Origin: Primulina eburnea
Taxonomy: Eukaryota > Streptophyta > Magnoliopsida > Lamiales > Gesneriaceae
Reading direction: 5' to 3'
Length of the DNA stretch: 64,000 nt
Assembly: GCF_022965805.1 (NCBI RefSeq)
Contig: NC_133102.1
Location: 11,700,485-11,764,484 of the forward strand
Shown piece after piece: positions 11,417 to 22,787 of this stretch (position 1 is its first letter; each line of letters starts with the position of its first letter). The position numbers and the translations under genes were made by a program. The notes under the pieces were generated by a model. The model saw nothing but the letters and a program-made list of their open reading frames with translations. It had not been told where the DNA came from and did no database searches.

Positions 11417-12501
11417 GGTCAGCAACGTCGTGTCTGGATTCGCCTCATGTGCATGCACGGTGAATACTCTCCCTTGGGTGGGCTGCTTCCAGTGTGGGCA
11501 CTCTTTCAACATGTGGTCCGTAGCTCCACATTTAAAACATTTCCCGTATCCCCATAGGCACTGTCCGGGGTACTGGCGATTGCACTTCTGGCACACTGGC
11601 AAGTTACCGGGCTTTTGAGGCGCCCCTCGCTGCTGGATTGGACCCTTGCCCTTTGGTGGTCCATGATACGGCTTCTTCCCTGGCGGTCCCGGGAACGGCT
11701 TCTTAAACGGGGGCATCTGATGCTGCTGCTGGTGTTGTTGCTGCGGTGGAGCCTGCTAGGGCCTCTTGCCCTACCTGTCCGCCTCTATATCCCTCAGATC
11801 CTGTTCTGCCGCCAATGCTCTAGATACGGCGACCGCATAGCTAGTAGGGCCAGCTACTCTCACATCGCGGCGCAGGATCGGCCGCAGACCATTCAGAAAA
11901 TGCCTTAACTTTGCCTGCACATCATTCGCAATGAGGGGCACGAAGTGACACCCTCTCTCAAACTTCCTCACGAATTCTGCAACGCTACTGTCTCCCTGCC
12001 GCAGCGTCATAAACTCGTTGGTGAGTCTGGATCGTACCTCCTCAGTGAAGTACTTGGAGTAAAAGACCTCCTTGAAACCATTCCAAGGCAGCACCTGCAA
12101 GTTGACTGCCACTGATGCGCTCTCCACCACAGTCTAGCGTCTCCAGTCAATAAGAAAGTGGCACAACGGACCCTGTCAGCATCTGTCAGCTCCATAAAGT
12201 CGAAAATTACTTCGATGGACTTGATCCATCCCTCAGCTATCATCGGGTCTGTGGTACCCGCAAACTCCTTTGGACTCATCCTCCTAAACCGTTCATACAC
12301 TGCATCTGGTTGGGGCCTCGTCCCTGCACCTACTACTGCAGCCTGATTCCCCGCAAACTGTGCGAAGAACTGCGTCATACCCGCAAGCATCTGCGCCTGC
12401 ATATCTGGAGGTGGTGGTGGTGGCGGATTGACCCTCTCCTCAACTCGAGGCTCTCTGTCCTCCTCCCTAGCTTCCTGGTTAAACATACGTCTAGGAGGCA
12501 T
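11417..12501 (-). pseudogene. Ty3/gypsy gag with CCHC zinc knuckle
   Basis: The start is the ATG at 12501 (MPPRRMF), followed by a proline run and a retrotransposon gag domain (FDFMELTDADRVRCATFLL, then ARLWW; later FKEVFYSKYF and EFVRKFERG). It ends in a CCHC zinc knuckle (CFKCG..DHMLKEC, about 11480-11530) that would bind genomic RNA in the virus-like particle. A single-base deletion near 12126-12129 shifts the frame after ARLWW. TAG codons at 11771-11773 and again shortly after (about 11756) lie in a Gln-rich linker and are explicable as CAG to TAG. Two overlapping frames together give the full protein. Confidence 0.9.
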
Positions 12502-12724
12502 GCTGTTCCAATAAATTACCCAACACGTAAACCCAACATGCATGAATATGATATAAATGACATATGATGCACGAAATTTGAACTTAAACATGAACATGCT
12601 GAAATTCATGGCTTAATGCATATTACGTAGCATAAAATTTTGAAACTTCAAAACTTACAGACTTGAGGTGTGACGTTGAGAGCTTCTTGCGGCTGGCGGT
12701 AGGCGTAACCCTTACAAGAACACC

Positions 12725-12736
12725 GCTCTGATACCA
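12725..12736 (-). promoter_or_regulatory. tRNA-iMet primer binding site of the Tekay-type element
   Basis: The minus strand reads TGGTATCAGAGC two bases after the end of the 5' LTR (LTR edge at 12739). This is the standard primer site complementary to the 3' end of initiator methionine tRNA. Confidence 0.93.
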
Positions 12737-12738
12737 AC

Positions 12739-14797
12739 TGTAACGTACCGTACTTTCCATACTCAAAATTTGCGGAAAAATAAAAAAAAATCTTGAATGT
12801 AAACATTCGTATGGTCGTCACTCAACATTCTTAAAAATAGATCTCATAATCATTCGTCACCAATAAAAATTTTGCTAAAAGAAACTGTCTCCAAATATTT
12901 CACATCCAGATATTTAAAAATCAGAGTATTTTTAAACTTCGAATAAAATGTAAACATTGCGGTCCTCGGGTCTAGCCTGCCACTCAGTCCAAGCCTGCCC
13001 CTTGGTCACCACCTCCTGTCTCCTCAACATAGTCACCTGCATCGATCAAGTCTAGTGAGTCTAAAGACTCAACACGTGACATCACACCCCAAGCAAACAT
13101 TAAATTTTCTTCCAAAAATATGAAGGACACGGACCCCGTGCCTGCATCCGTGTAGGGGTCCGTGTAGGCTAGGGTGAAAAGGGCTCGGAAAGAAGGATGG
13201 ACACGGACCCCGTGTAAGGGTCCGGGTGGGGGTCCGTGTAGACTCTGGAAAATACACTCCGGAAGAAACAAAGGCACGGACCCCGTGTCGAGGTCCGGGT
13301 AAGGGTCCGTGTACTCACTGTAATGGCGCACCAAGGGAAAAAACAAAGACACGGACCCCGTGCCAGGGTCCGTGCTCGGGTCCGTGTGACTACGATTTTC
13401 TGAATCCTGCGAGCAACTTCTTACATTATGCTTATCCCACTTAGCTACACCAAATAGGCACCAAAATCAACACCCCAAAACACATCCTAGGATGCTATAC
13501 TAGTGCACCAAACCAAAAACACGTCCCAAACCAATGACTCTCATCTCATGGCAAGTATAATTCAAGAACATGGCTTTGACATCAAAATCATCTCCTATGA
13601 CTTCTTACGGACACCAGTGCCTATCGACGTTAGTCAACCCACCGAATACTGACCCGACATCATAACAATCATACCTAAGTGCAGCAATGATCACCCGTCG
13701 ATCCCCAACGAAGCCTGCAACAAAGAAACTTCAAGAACACAATTTTCGTAAAAGTCGCAGTTTGAGCAGTCCCACAAAAAACGTCATAACTCACTCAATT
13801 TTCATCCAAAAATCTCGAATTTTATATCGAATCGAATGTATCAAAAAGTTCTACAATTTTTTTGTTGAAAGTTTTCTCAAAATCTCGACTGAAAATTCGC
13901 AGTTTTAGGAGGAACAGTAAAAACGGGATTTTTAGATCTAAAAAGGGACTCCAAAAGCGATTTAAACATGATTGCTCAAACTTCTACACAACATACACAT
14001 AATTTTACACATAAATAACAACGCACGCATAATATGACATGATCGATGCATCAAGAACAGAATATACGTGCCTTTTGATAATAAACGTTACCGAACCGGC
14101 GATATCGAAGCGGAGATGGAAGCGAGGCTGCCCCGAAACGATCGTGCAACGATTTCTTAGAAGAAACTCGACAAAATACTGCTGGAAATAATCAGAGAAA
14201 GGGGCGGCTGCTCTTGGGGAAGCAGAACCCTAGGTTTGTCTTGTAAAAATCTGAAAATAAACTTGTAGGTGTGTGTGTTGTGTGTTTTAGTGTGTGTAAA
14301 AACGTGAAGTGTGTCTGAGTGTAGAAAACGTGTGTGTGTGTGTGTGTTTTAATTAGGAGAAATTCTAGCTAAATTAACTATTTAAAATACTTATTAAAGG
14401 TTAACACCTAATAATTTACTCAAAACTCTTCAATTAAAATGATTACACACCAATTTTAAAAGTTTAAACTCTTAAATCACTCAATACATAAATAATGTTT
14501 TAAAATACTAAAACTCTATAATTTATTTAAAATGCCCCATCCTAAATCTTAAAATAAAATACCACATTCTAAATTGCCAAAATCGTCACCTATCTTTTCC
14601 CTCGATCCCGCCTCGAATAATCTCCTGAAACATGAAACTCGAAAAACATTTTAACGTGCATCACCTAAACATAAATAATTTAAAACAATGCATTCAAATA
14701 AATCATGCATGGCTTAAAACTCATTTTAAAATTAATTAAATGATTTACTAGTTAAACAAATGCATGGGTTATACGTGTACTGAATTTGGGCACTATA
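12739..14797 (-). repeat. 5' LTR of the Tekay-type element, with an internal deletion
   Basis: The LTR runs from 14797 (family start TGTAGTGCCC; here the end reads CACTATA instead of CACTACA on the plus strand) down to TGTAACGTACCG at 12739. Compared with the left LTR and the solo LTR at 18528-21018, it lacks about 0.7 kb. The sequence jumps from CTAAAGACTCAACACG to TGACATCACACCCC at about 13076, with a few bases of microhomology at the join. It also carries the palindromic cluster at about 13126-13390. Confidence 0.9.
13126..13390 (-). repeat. GC-rich palindromic cluster in the right Tekay LTR
   Basis: This is the same four-unit arrangement of CACGGACCC and GGGTCCGTG arms as at about 6150-6415, with only a few substitutions. 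The arms are 9-10 bp and separated by short spacers, so both within-unit and between-unit hairpins are possible. Confidence 0.8.
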
Positions 14798-14960
14798 TTC
14801 ACCATTCCGCAGGGTGATGAGATTTGGACTCAAGGGAAAATTGGCCCCAAGATTCATCGGACCTTTTGAGATCTTGGAATGTGTTGGAAATTTGGCGTAT
14901 CGATTGGCTTTACCGCCGTTTATGTACAGCATTCATGATGTCTTTCATGTATCGTTGCTA
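14798..14960 (+). pseudogene. Ty3/gypsy integrase C-terminal fragment from an older element
   Basis: The plus-strand frame has [20 protein letters not shown] followed by [12 protein letters not shown] and [10 protein letters not shown], the integrase GPY/F region and start of the pol tail. It is homologous to but distinct from the minus-strand copy at about 8120-8270. It starts abruptly at the right edge of the Tekay LTR, so the Tekay element probably inserted into this older gypsy element. The frame is lost after HVSLLRT near 14960. Confidence 0.82.
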
Positions 14961-16285
14961 CGAACCCGAATCTTTGTTTTGAATGAAGTATTAATTAAGA
15001 CATAATTAATGTGTTGTTAATTAAGTATTATCAAGGAATTGATAATTCGGGATTAAGCTGTTGGTATCCACCGAATTTTAAATAGATAACCCGACCTACT
15101 TCGGATTACATTATCTCGAGAAATCCAACTAGACCAATGAGATTCTGACACGTGGCAGATAAGATTTGTTCGGATTTTTTGAAATAGTGCGGATGCAGCC
15201 TATAAATGGAAGCCGATTCTTTTGTTTCCTTCCCCGCATTCTTCTAGATAGGGTTCTAGTTATACCATAGTTTCTAGTCAGTTTCGAGGGCACTTTGGTT
15301 TCGGGAAGTTTCGGAGCTAGTATCGACTCGAGAAAGGGTCGGTGAACTAAGATCGACACATCATCAGCGGGCTAACGACGGACGCAGGTATAATCCTAAA
15401 TCCTTATATAGTGATTTAAGGAACATTAGGGAGATTTTTGTAGAATGTTTGATCTGGTTTGTTAGTGATTTATTTATGTTGGTATTGTCTAGGTTCAGAG
15501 CTTTCTGTCAGATTGTTTTAGTAAGGTACGTGATGTACTGACTAAGATATCCAAGCGTAGTATACACACTTATATGCTGCATATTTATCTGTTGCATGAA
15601 ACATGTTTTACTGCTTTGGCATATTATGCATGACATATCATGTTGAGCCTGATATCTTTTGAGATATACCTCGTTTGTTGGGGCCGCTCAGCCCTATTCT
15701 GTATTGTGGACGATGAGGCATCGAGAGCTATAGTGTCCGACGGGACCCACGGGCTCTGATGACCTGGACATTGCAGGTCCACGTCTTGATGATGAGTGTG
15801 GGAGCCAAAACATGCCTAGGGCAGATCAGAGACTACACACTCAGGCGCCTCTAGACTGAGCATGAGATTCTTGACTTGATCCTTGATATCCGAGCATATT
15901 GCATTTCGCATGCATCATATTAATTTGTATACTCGTACATTCTCGTATTGGGCGATTGTCGCTCACGTCCTTGTTTTCCTCTTGGGCACCCTATTCCACG
16001 GGGCAGGTCTTAGGTTGGACGGTTCGGACGACCAGGGCAGTGGCTAGAGCAGTTGGGTTTTCGGTGGTGATCCAGTGGAGGTTTTCTGTAGGTTTATCGT
16101 TTTCTCGTTCAGAATTATGTTTTGTTATGGTTGTATTAACGTTTAAGACTGATGTTATTGTTTTTTTTTTCGTTTGGGTTGTAAGATGATTAAGTATTTG
16201 GTTTCCGCTGTTTAATTGTTGGTATTAAGTTTAATGTTGCATGTTTATTAGTCTGTTTAGTAGTGGCTCGGGTAAGGGCGCTACA
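14960..16285 (+). repeat. LTR of an older gypsy element (same family as the solo LTR in hAT copy 1)
   Basis: It contains a TATA box (TATAAATGG near 15199), a leader region, the block GGGGCCGCTCAGCCCTAT near 15680 shared with about 3535, and an LTR-like end, GGGCGCTACA, at 16285. The left edge is uncertain (about 14960-14990). A degraded TGGTACTTAG follows the right edge and could be a worn tRNA-Met primer site, which would make this a 5' LTR. The preceding pol fragment would instead suggest a 3' LTR, so the arrangement is probably rearranged. The predicted short ORFs here are not genes. Confidence 0.68.
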
Positions 16286-17696
16286 GTGGTACTTAGTTCG
16301 GTCCAGAAAGGTCCTAAGGTGGGCTAGGAGGGGCTGGTTCGTGGCTGGTCCCAGCTGGTAAGGTTTAGGGTATGTGGTTTAGTGCTAGGGTCGCGGCTAG
16401 TTATCGATTAGTTTGGGCAGAAATTTTCCAGCAGCTTTCGGTTATGGTTTATGGGCCATAAAGGGTCTGGAATACTTGGTTTAGAGGCTGGACAAGTAGA
16501 TTTAAGTCATGTGTTGATTTGTGAAAAATTTGGTTAGTTTCGGGTTGATTCAGGTTAAAACCGGGACGCCGATCCAAGTTTTAAAAAGAATCGTTTAAGT
16601 TTTGAAATGGCCCGAGTTTATGTCTAAGAAATGCTTATCAGTATGTTCTGGGATGTGTTAAGAAGTTTGGTAAGTTTTGGGTCGAAATTTCGAGGTCCAG
16701 GGGTAAAATGGTCATTTTGGGTTTCCAGTGGCAAAATGGTCATTTTGCACCTAGGTCAATTTTTTAGTCCTGACAGCGCTCTAAGTACAAATTTATCATG
16801 TTTTAAAATGTTTATGTACCACATATATGAATTTTTATGAAATTATGAAAAGAAGGAGTTGTATGCTTGATTTTAAGAAAAAAATACGTATATGCATGAT
16901 TTTGATAGTGATGATAATGACAATGTTTTTGAAGGATGAGAGTTGGTTGTGACTGACAGTATATGTATATGATGATGATGAGGCCTAGGCACAGTGGATG
17001 GGTAATACTTTCGCTGATGTCCGACAGCCACCGGGTACCACGGTTATACGTAAATAGATCAATCAAATAGAGCAGACACGATAGAGCTAATACAATAGAG
17101 CTGATACGAAAGTCACAACTAATGAACTGAATTCAATTAAAGTAAACGTATAAGTATGCTGTTTTGACATGTATGCTTTTACGATATGTTTACCTTTAGT
17201 CTTTTTAAAGATCATGAAATGTATGTTGAGTACAGTACTTTTCATTGTTGCATGTTATGTATATGTATTTGCCATTAACATTACAGACGTGTTGAGTCTT
17301 TAAACTCACTAGGTGTGAATGATACAGGTGAGCACATTGATGAGGAGACTGGAGGTGCCGAGGACTGAGTAGGCAGAGTTTGTCGTGTGCACGCGAATCC
17401 GAGGACCTTGTATTTTTTCAAAAATATATGATTTTATGGGAAAATGTTTAAGAAACTTTTTAAATGGTTGACGACGTTATTGTGTTTAGGGATTTAACAG
17501 ATTTTATTCTCTAAATGGAAAATGTTTAGGTGGGTTCTTTTCATAATATTAACTGCAGTTATTTCATTCGGCAATAGGATGATTTTATAGAAGACATGAT
17601 TCAAACTTCTTTTGGAATTTGTAGGCATGATTTCGGCCATTGCTTTTTTCTTAAAAAAAATGTTTCAGTAGAATTTTAAAAAGAGGAGACGTTACA
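16286..17696 (+). repeat. degenerate LTR-like sequence ending in ACGTTACA
   Basis: No coding content. The right part (about 17280-17400) carries GAGTCTTTAAACTCACTAGG and a nearby GATACAGGTGAG, resembling the same region of the Tekay-family LTRs (about 25120-25160), and the segment ends in ACGTTACA at 17696 like their 3' ends. It is too diverged for family assignment by eye. The left edge is not resolved, and it may be the internal leader of the preceding element plus a second LTR. Confidence 0.5.
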
Positions 17697-17739
17697 TTTT
17701 GTTAGAGAGTAGTACATGATTTGATACCTACAGAACAAA

Positions 17740-18207
17740 ATTTATTGACTCATCATGTCTCAGTCTCTGATGTGTGCCCGCTGTGTCAGTCATTGTGTGA
17801 TTCGACATACCACACATGATTTGCGTGCCTCGCGATCAAAACCTTCTGGAAAGGTACTTGTTTCTGGCCATTATTAAAACTAGTTAGGCTATTGAATATG
17901 TTTGATAGTTTTCGGTCGATGAAGAAGAAGCTCAGTCAAACAGAATTTGAGATGCTTGTGATGTGAACTTGGGCAACCTTGTATGAATGGTTGTGCCAGA
18001 TCGGCAAATGTCAGACTTATCCTGGATTGTCAAAGTAACATTACCATTAGCCATGTTCGACGATCGGCAAATGTTGTTGTACATTTGATTGATGCTTTTA
18101 CTATTACATCCTCATCTCATTTCGTGTGGGAGACTTTGAGATTTTCTCTATGGTTTATTCATCTTGTAATAAGATATATTAGCTTCCCAAGAAATTACAA
18201 GATTTGA
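17740..18207 (+). pseudogene. LINE (non-LTR retrotransposon) ORF2 3' fragment: zinc-ribbon plus RNase H remnant
   Basis: Near 17755-17810 the plus strand encodes VSDVCPLCQSLCDST, matching the Cys-rich zf-RVT segment after the RT of plant LINEs. Near 17910-17960 it encodes KKKLSQTEFEMLVM, and near 18035-18090 ISHVRRSANVVVHLIDAF, the typical last motif of the plant LINE RNase H-like domain. The pieces lie in different frames with stops, so this is a dead fragment. Confidence 0.72.
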
Positions 18208-18527
18208 ATGTCAAAAGAAATTCAAATATGATTTTATCAACCCGTTAATTATTGTAGTTAATCTAAATATTTGTCCATCGATCAAGAGGACGTGGGGAAT
18301 CTACAAATTCATTGTGGTTCATTGGATCTATTGAATTCTCACGCAACTGAATTTATTAAAGTGTTGAATTTTAGTCTGTCAGATTTACATTACCAAAACT
18401 TAAATGTTTCAACATATTTAAACTTACACAAAAACTTCTGTAAGACTGTTTCACGTGTCAACTTTGTGAGAGTGATCTTTGACCCGACCAATGAAATATA
18501 TTATCTTTTATGTTAAAATATTATTTC
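18208..18527. other. unassigned AT-rich sequence
   Basis: Between the LINE fragment and the solo LTR I see no gene, repeat or terminal structure. The plus-strand ORF at 18271-18516 has no recognisable motif and is probably chance. Confidence 0.6.
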
Positions 18528-21018
18528 TGTAATATACCGTACTGTATTTTTAAACTATTTTAAAAATATGCGGAAAATAAAAAAAATTTCTTAAATAAAA
18601 AATAAACTTTTAATTTTCGTTCATAAATCAATTGTTCATCCAAAAATATCTGTATTAAAAGAGATCACCAATAAAATTTGCTAAAGAACAATACTTGTTT
18701 AAACATTGTAAACAAAACGTGAAATCAAAGTATTTGAAACATGGCATAACAACTTAAAACATGGGCGGTCCTCGGGTTTAGCCTCCCGCTCAGTCCGAGC
18801 CGGGTCAATAGTCCCACCCTAGCCTCCTCAAATTCATCCTCACCTGCATCGATCAAGTCTAATGATTCTAAAGACTCAACATGTATAAACTGGATATAAC
18901 AAGTAATACTTAATAAAACCACATGCCTTTTTAAAATAGAGCGTACATATTTGAAACTTAAACATGCATACAAAAGCTTGAACATACATACGTATCATAG
19001 ACGTGCCATCAACATAAAATTTTTCTTAAACATGATTGCATCATACATACTTGAATATACATAAGCTTCATCATTTGGCGTAGAGATATGTTTCAAAGCA
19101 AGTGACCCATACATAAAAGTGTCTGATCAGACTAAACCACAGGTACTGGGCTGGCAAGGAAAGTCAACTACCACATACATGAGATCCTTGTTCATGCTTT
19201 AACGGGTGGATTGGTCCCTGGTCATGTTTTACCGCTTTGCAGTCATTATCTAAACCCGTTCATGCTTTACCGAGGTGAAGAGGTCCTAGTCCACGTTCAC
19301 CGACTTCTAAACGCTTACATAATTTGGTCACAAGACATTTAGCATACATCAAAACTTAAAATATTTTCTTTTGCACGTCGAACATACTTACTTGGCGTTG
19401 AGGGATTCGTTGGATCTCGCTCGGGTCCTTGCTGAACATGCTAACATGCTACCATGAACTTTAAATTCCACAAATTAATCATTCCTATCAAATGAATCAC
19501 CCATTGACTTACTAACTTATGACCTTCTACAAATGCTCGGGACTTGACCAAGATAAACAACATGCTAACCCTAGACTCAACCCCAAAACAAATCTTGCCA
19601 AGAAGTATGAATTTCCCCACACAATAGAAGGCACGAACCTTGACTAAAACATAGTTCAATGTTCCCCAATCGAACTTCATAACATCTAAATTAACTTTTG
19701 GTATACTAGGACATAATGACTTAATAGTGCCCAAAGGAAGCAAGAGCACCTAAATTCGAAGCCTAAAATCCGCCTAAAGCAGCGCTGCGGCGCAACCTGG
19801 TGCGTGCTAGCAGCGCTGCGGCGCTAGTTCTGCGTGAATAAACCCAAAATTCTGCATAAGAGTTCCCTATGACTTCTAATGCATGCACAACCTCAAGAAC
19901 CGGAGACAACACCTCAAAATTCTCATGATCACCCCATTGGACATTCCTAAACATAGCAAGGAACTCCCAACGAAGCCTGCAACAAGAAATTCCCAAGAAC
20001 ATGACAAGAACACATTTTCAGAAAAATACAGTATGAGCAGTCCCACGGAAACAATCATAACTCACTAAATTCTTATCCAAATATTTCGAATTTACTGTCA
20101 AATGAAGGTATCAAAAATTTCTACGTTTTATATGTTGAAATTTTTCAAGATAAGTTACCGAAAATTCGCAGCACGCGAAATGACAGCAGACACATTCTTA
20201 GATCTAAAAATTTTGATCCAAAAATCATTTCAAACGTTTTCGCTCAAACGTTTCACAACATACATGGATTTAACGCATAATAAACATACAACAGATTATA
20301 CATGCCTTTTGATATTAAAATTTACTGAACCGATGATACCGAAGTGAAAACAGTGCGAGAGTTGATCTGCGACGATTGTGGAACGATTTTCTTGCGACAA
20401 AAATCACGTAAAGTTGCTGGAAAAATTCGAAGAAGAGGGGCAGCTGCTGAAGTTCTTATAACCCTAGGTTTCTCCAATAAAAATCTGAAAATGAAATAAA
20501 AAATGTGTGTGTGTGTTGTGTGTCGTGTAATTGTGTGTGTGTGCGCGTGTGTTTAGTGGAAATTAGAGGGAAAATAAATGCTTAATTACATAATTAAGAA
20601 TGCTAATTAAAAAACTAATTGAAATATTAACCCTCTTTTAACTTTACTAACAAGCCCCAAATTAAAGTTTAAAATACAAACTTGATAAACTTTAAAAGTT
20701 TTAAATTCCTAAAATCACCAAATAAATAAGTTTGGTTTTAAAATTCTAAAACCTAAATAAATCATTTAAAATGCCTCAATCTTAACTTAAAATAAAATAC
20801 CACACTTTAAAATTACCAAACATCGTCGCCGGTCTTTTTTCCTTGATCCCTCATCGAATAATCGTCAGAAACATGAAACTCAAAAATACATTTAACGTTC
20901 ATCACATAAACATAAATGATTTAAAATAATGTCATCGCTATAATTCATTTTAAATTTAAATAAATAATTTAACAATTAACTAAATGCATGTGTTTTACGT
21001 CTGATTTTGGGCTCTACA
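18528..21018 (-). repeat. solo LTR of the Tekay-type family, minus orientation
   Basis: It runs from TGTAGAGCCC (minus strand, at 21018) to GGTATATTACA at 18528 and is flanked by an exact 5-bp duplication ATTTC (18523-18527 and 21019-21023). No internal region remains, so it formed by LTR-LTR recombination. It supplies the uninterrupted version of the site where hAT copy 1 inserted in the left LTR (about 19330-19350). A GC-rich block at 19778-19824 has two copies of AGCAGCGCTGCGGCGC 31 bp apart, where other family members carry a different palindrome. Confidence 0.92.
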
Positions 21019-21496
21019 ATTTCAGTGCTAAAATCTCATTTTTTGTGTCTTATGAAGAAATATTGTGAAATATACTCTGATTTCACCAAAAGTGTTATCG
21101 AGCCGTCTAACTAATATAGATATAAGAGATCATTGCAATTAAACTTATACTTTAGCTGTGTTAAGTAATGTTTACAAATATTAAAAAATAATTATGATTT
21201 TCATTTATGAACTTTTGTCCATTAACCAATCTAACTATCCGCGGCCTAGCACTTGCTCGATATTCGTACAATTTTTTACCGGCTTATCCAAAAATTGACT
21301 ATATGCTACATGTTATTTGAATTCTCAACTTAATTGTTTCCATAACCACAATTCAATTAATAAATGGTATACTCGTAAACAATGATTTTTGAGCTAAATG
21401 AACTGATATTTTATTATACTATTCAATGAGCTAGAATGCATATTAGCACGGGTACCGTGCGTCAAGTTTGGATTATTTGTCGTAAAATTTGTTAAC
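21019..21496. other. unassigned AT-rich sequence
   Basis: Flanking DNA between the solo LTR duplication and the copia LTR. No gene, RNA or repeat structure is recognised. The last five bases, TTAAC (21492-21496), are the left copy of the copia element's imperfect target duplication. Confidence 0.6.
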
Positions 21497-21769
21497 TGTT
21501 ATGATAAAGTAAAAATTTATGGTAAAACGTAAAAATAACAAACTCTCAAAATTCTCAAACTACACACTTTATAATATTTTTCTCTCAACTCAATTGTGCT
21601 TTTCTTCACAAATGAGAGATTTATTTATAGAATTTCTTTACAATAATCCAAAAATAAATTCATCATTACATACATCATCACACATTAATTTTCAATATTT
21701 ACAACTCTTATTTTCAGTATTCAAATACTCAACTATTATTTTTCAACATTCAAAACATATTTTTCAACA
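21497..21769 (-). repeat. 3' LTR of the copia element
   Basis: 273 bp, TG to CA bounded, differing from the copy at 31698-31971 at scattered positions. It contains CTATAAATAAATC on the minus strand (near 21622-21634), a likely TATA box. It adjoins a minus-strand purine tract at about 21770-21779. Confidence 0.9.
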
Positions 21770-22184
21770 CTCTCCCTTGTGATATGATCATGATACATTG
21801 ATTGTCTTCATTACATTTTTATATTGTCTCGCTAAAAACATTACTAGGAAAAACTCATTGGGATAAAAAAAGCATAATAAGGGAAAAAGAGCGCAGTCAC
21901 GTAAACTCCCCCTCCTGTTGACACGAACAGTTTTTCACAAATTTCGTAGATTGTGCATCTCATTATTATATATGTGCTTTCTGAATATTGTCGTAGGAAG
22001 TGCCTTTGTGAAGAGATCTGATGAGTTTGCACTTGATTGAATGTGACGAACATCAATATATTTATTTTTCTCCAGCTACTTGTTGAATGCAATGAACTTA
22101 GGAGGAATATGTTTAGTTCTGTCGCTTTTTATGTAACTTTCTTTCATTTGAGCAACACATGCAGCATTATCTTCATATAGAATC

Positions 22185-22742
22185 TCAAGCTTCTCGTCGA
22201 ATGATAATCCCGCATGAGATTTGGATATGTTGGGTCATTGATTTTAACCTCACACATTCACGGCTTACTTCATGTAGTGCAATAATCTCGGCATGATTTG
22301 ATGAAGTTGTTACGAGTGTTTGTTTCTGTGAACGCCAAGAAATCGCAGTGCCTCCACGAGTAAATACATATCTAGTTTGGGAACGTGCCTTGTGTGGATC
22401 AGATAAGTATCCAGCATCGGCATAATCAATTATATTTGGATTATCATCTTTTGAGTACAAAAGTCCCAAGTCTGTTGTCCCTCGTAGAATATAAGTTTAA
22501 TTCTGTTTCAGTGTCTCTTTGTTGGATATGTGCTAAATCTTGCCAATAAATTTACGGCAAAAGATATATCAGGCCTTGTACAATTTTTAAGATACATAAG
22601 GGCACCAATAACTCTTAGATATGATACTTCTGGACCAAGAATATCTTCATCATCTTCACATGGACGAAATGGATCTTTTTCTATGTTTAATGATCTAACA
22701 GCCATTGGAGTACTTAAAGGATTTGATTTATCGATATTAAAC
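22185..22742 (-). pseudogene. copia RT C-terminus and RNase H
   Basis: The frame at 22508-22705 has SYLRVIGALMYLKNCTRPDISFAVNLLARFS, the conserved segment linking copia RT to RNase H. The frame at 22185-22469 has DYADAGYLSDPHKARSQTRYVF then AISWRSQKQTLVTTSSNHAEIIALHE, the RNase H acidic motifs (DYADA, and E in NHAEIIAL; family members usually have a Ser-Glu pair). A frame change separates the blocks. It is the continuation, across the solo LTR at 22788-25454, of the RT at 25455-26240. Confidence 0.9.
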
Positions 22743-22787
22743 GTTTAAGGAAATTTTCTGTATAATTTGTCTGGTGAACAAACTTTC

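Larger units (their letters stand above)
1..14797 (-). mobile_element. Tekay-type Ty3/gypsy (chromovirus) LTR retrotransposon, left LTR incomplete in window
   Basis: On the minus strand the order is 5' LTR (12739-14797), primer site, gag, protease, RT, RNase H, integrase with a C-terminal chromodomain-like tail, purine tract, then 3' LTR (through 7825 and leftward past the window start). LTRs of 2 kb or more, the PBS complementary to initiator Met tRNA, and the tail of the form VEEATWESE..RYPELF point to the Tekay clade of chromoviruses; that clade call rests on remembered family features. The two LTRs are nearly identical over 6421-7825 versus 13384-14797, so insertion was fairly recent, yet the coding region carries six nonsense codons and one frameshift. 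The left LTR is split by a hAT element. The TSD cannot be checked because the left end lies outside the window. Confidence 0.9.

Noticed and set aside
12984..13444. Long ORFs on both strands with repeated Asp-Pro/Tyr peptides
   Set aside because: They run through the palindromic cluster of the LTR; similar ORFs recur at 5974-6380. The repeat peptides follow from the DNA repeat.
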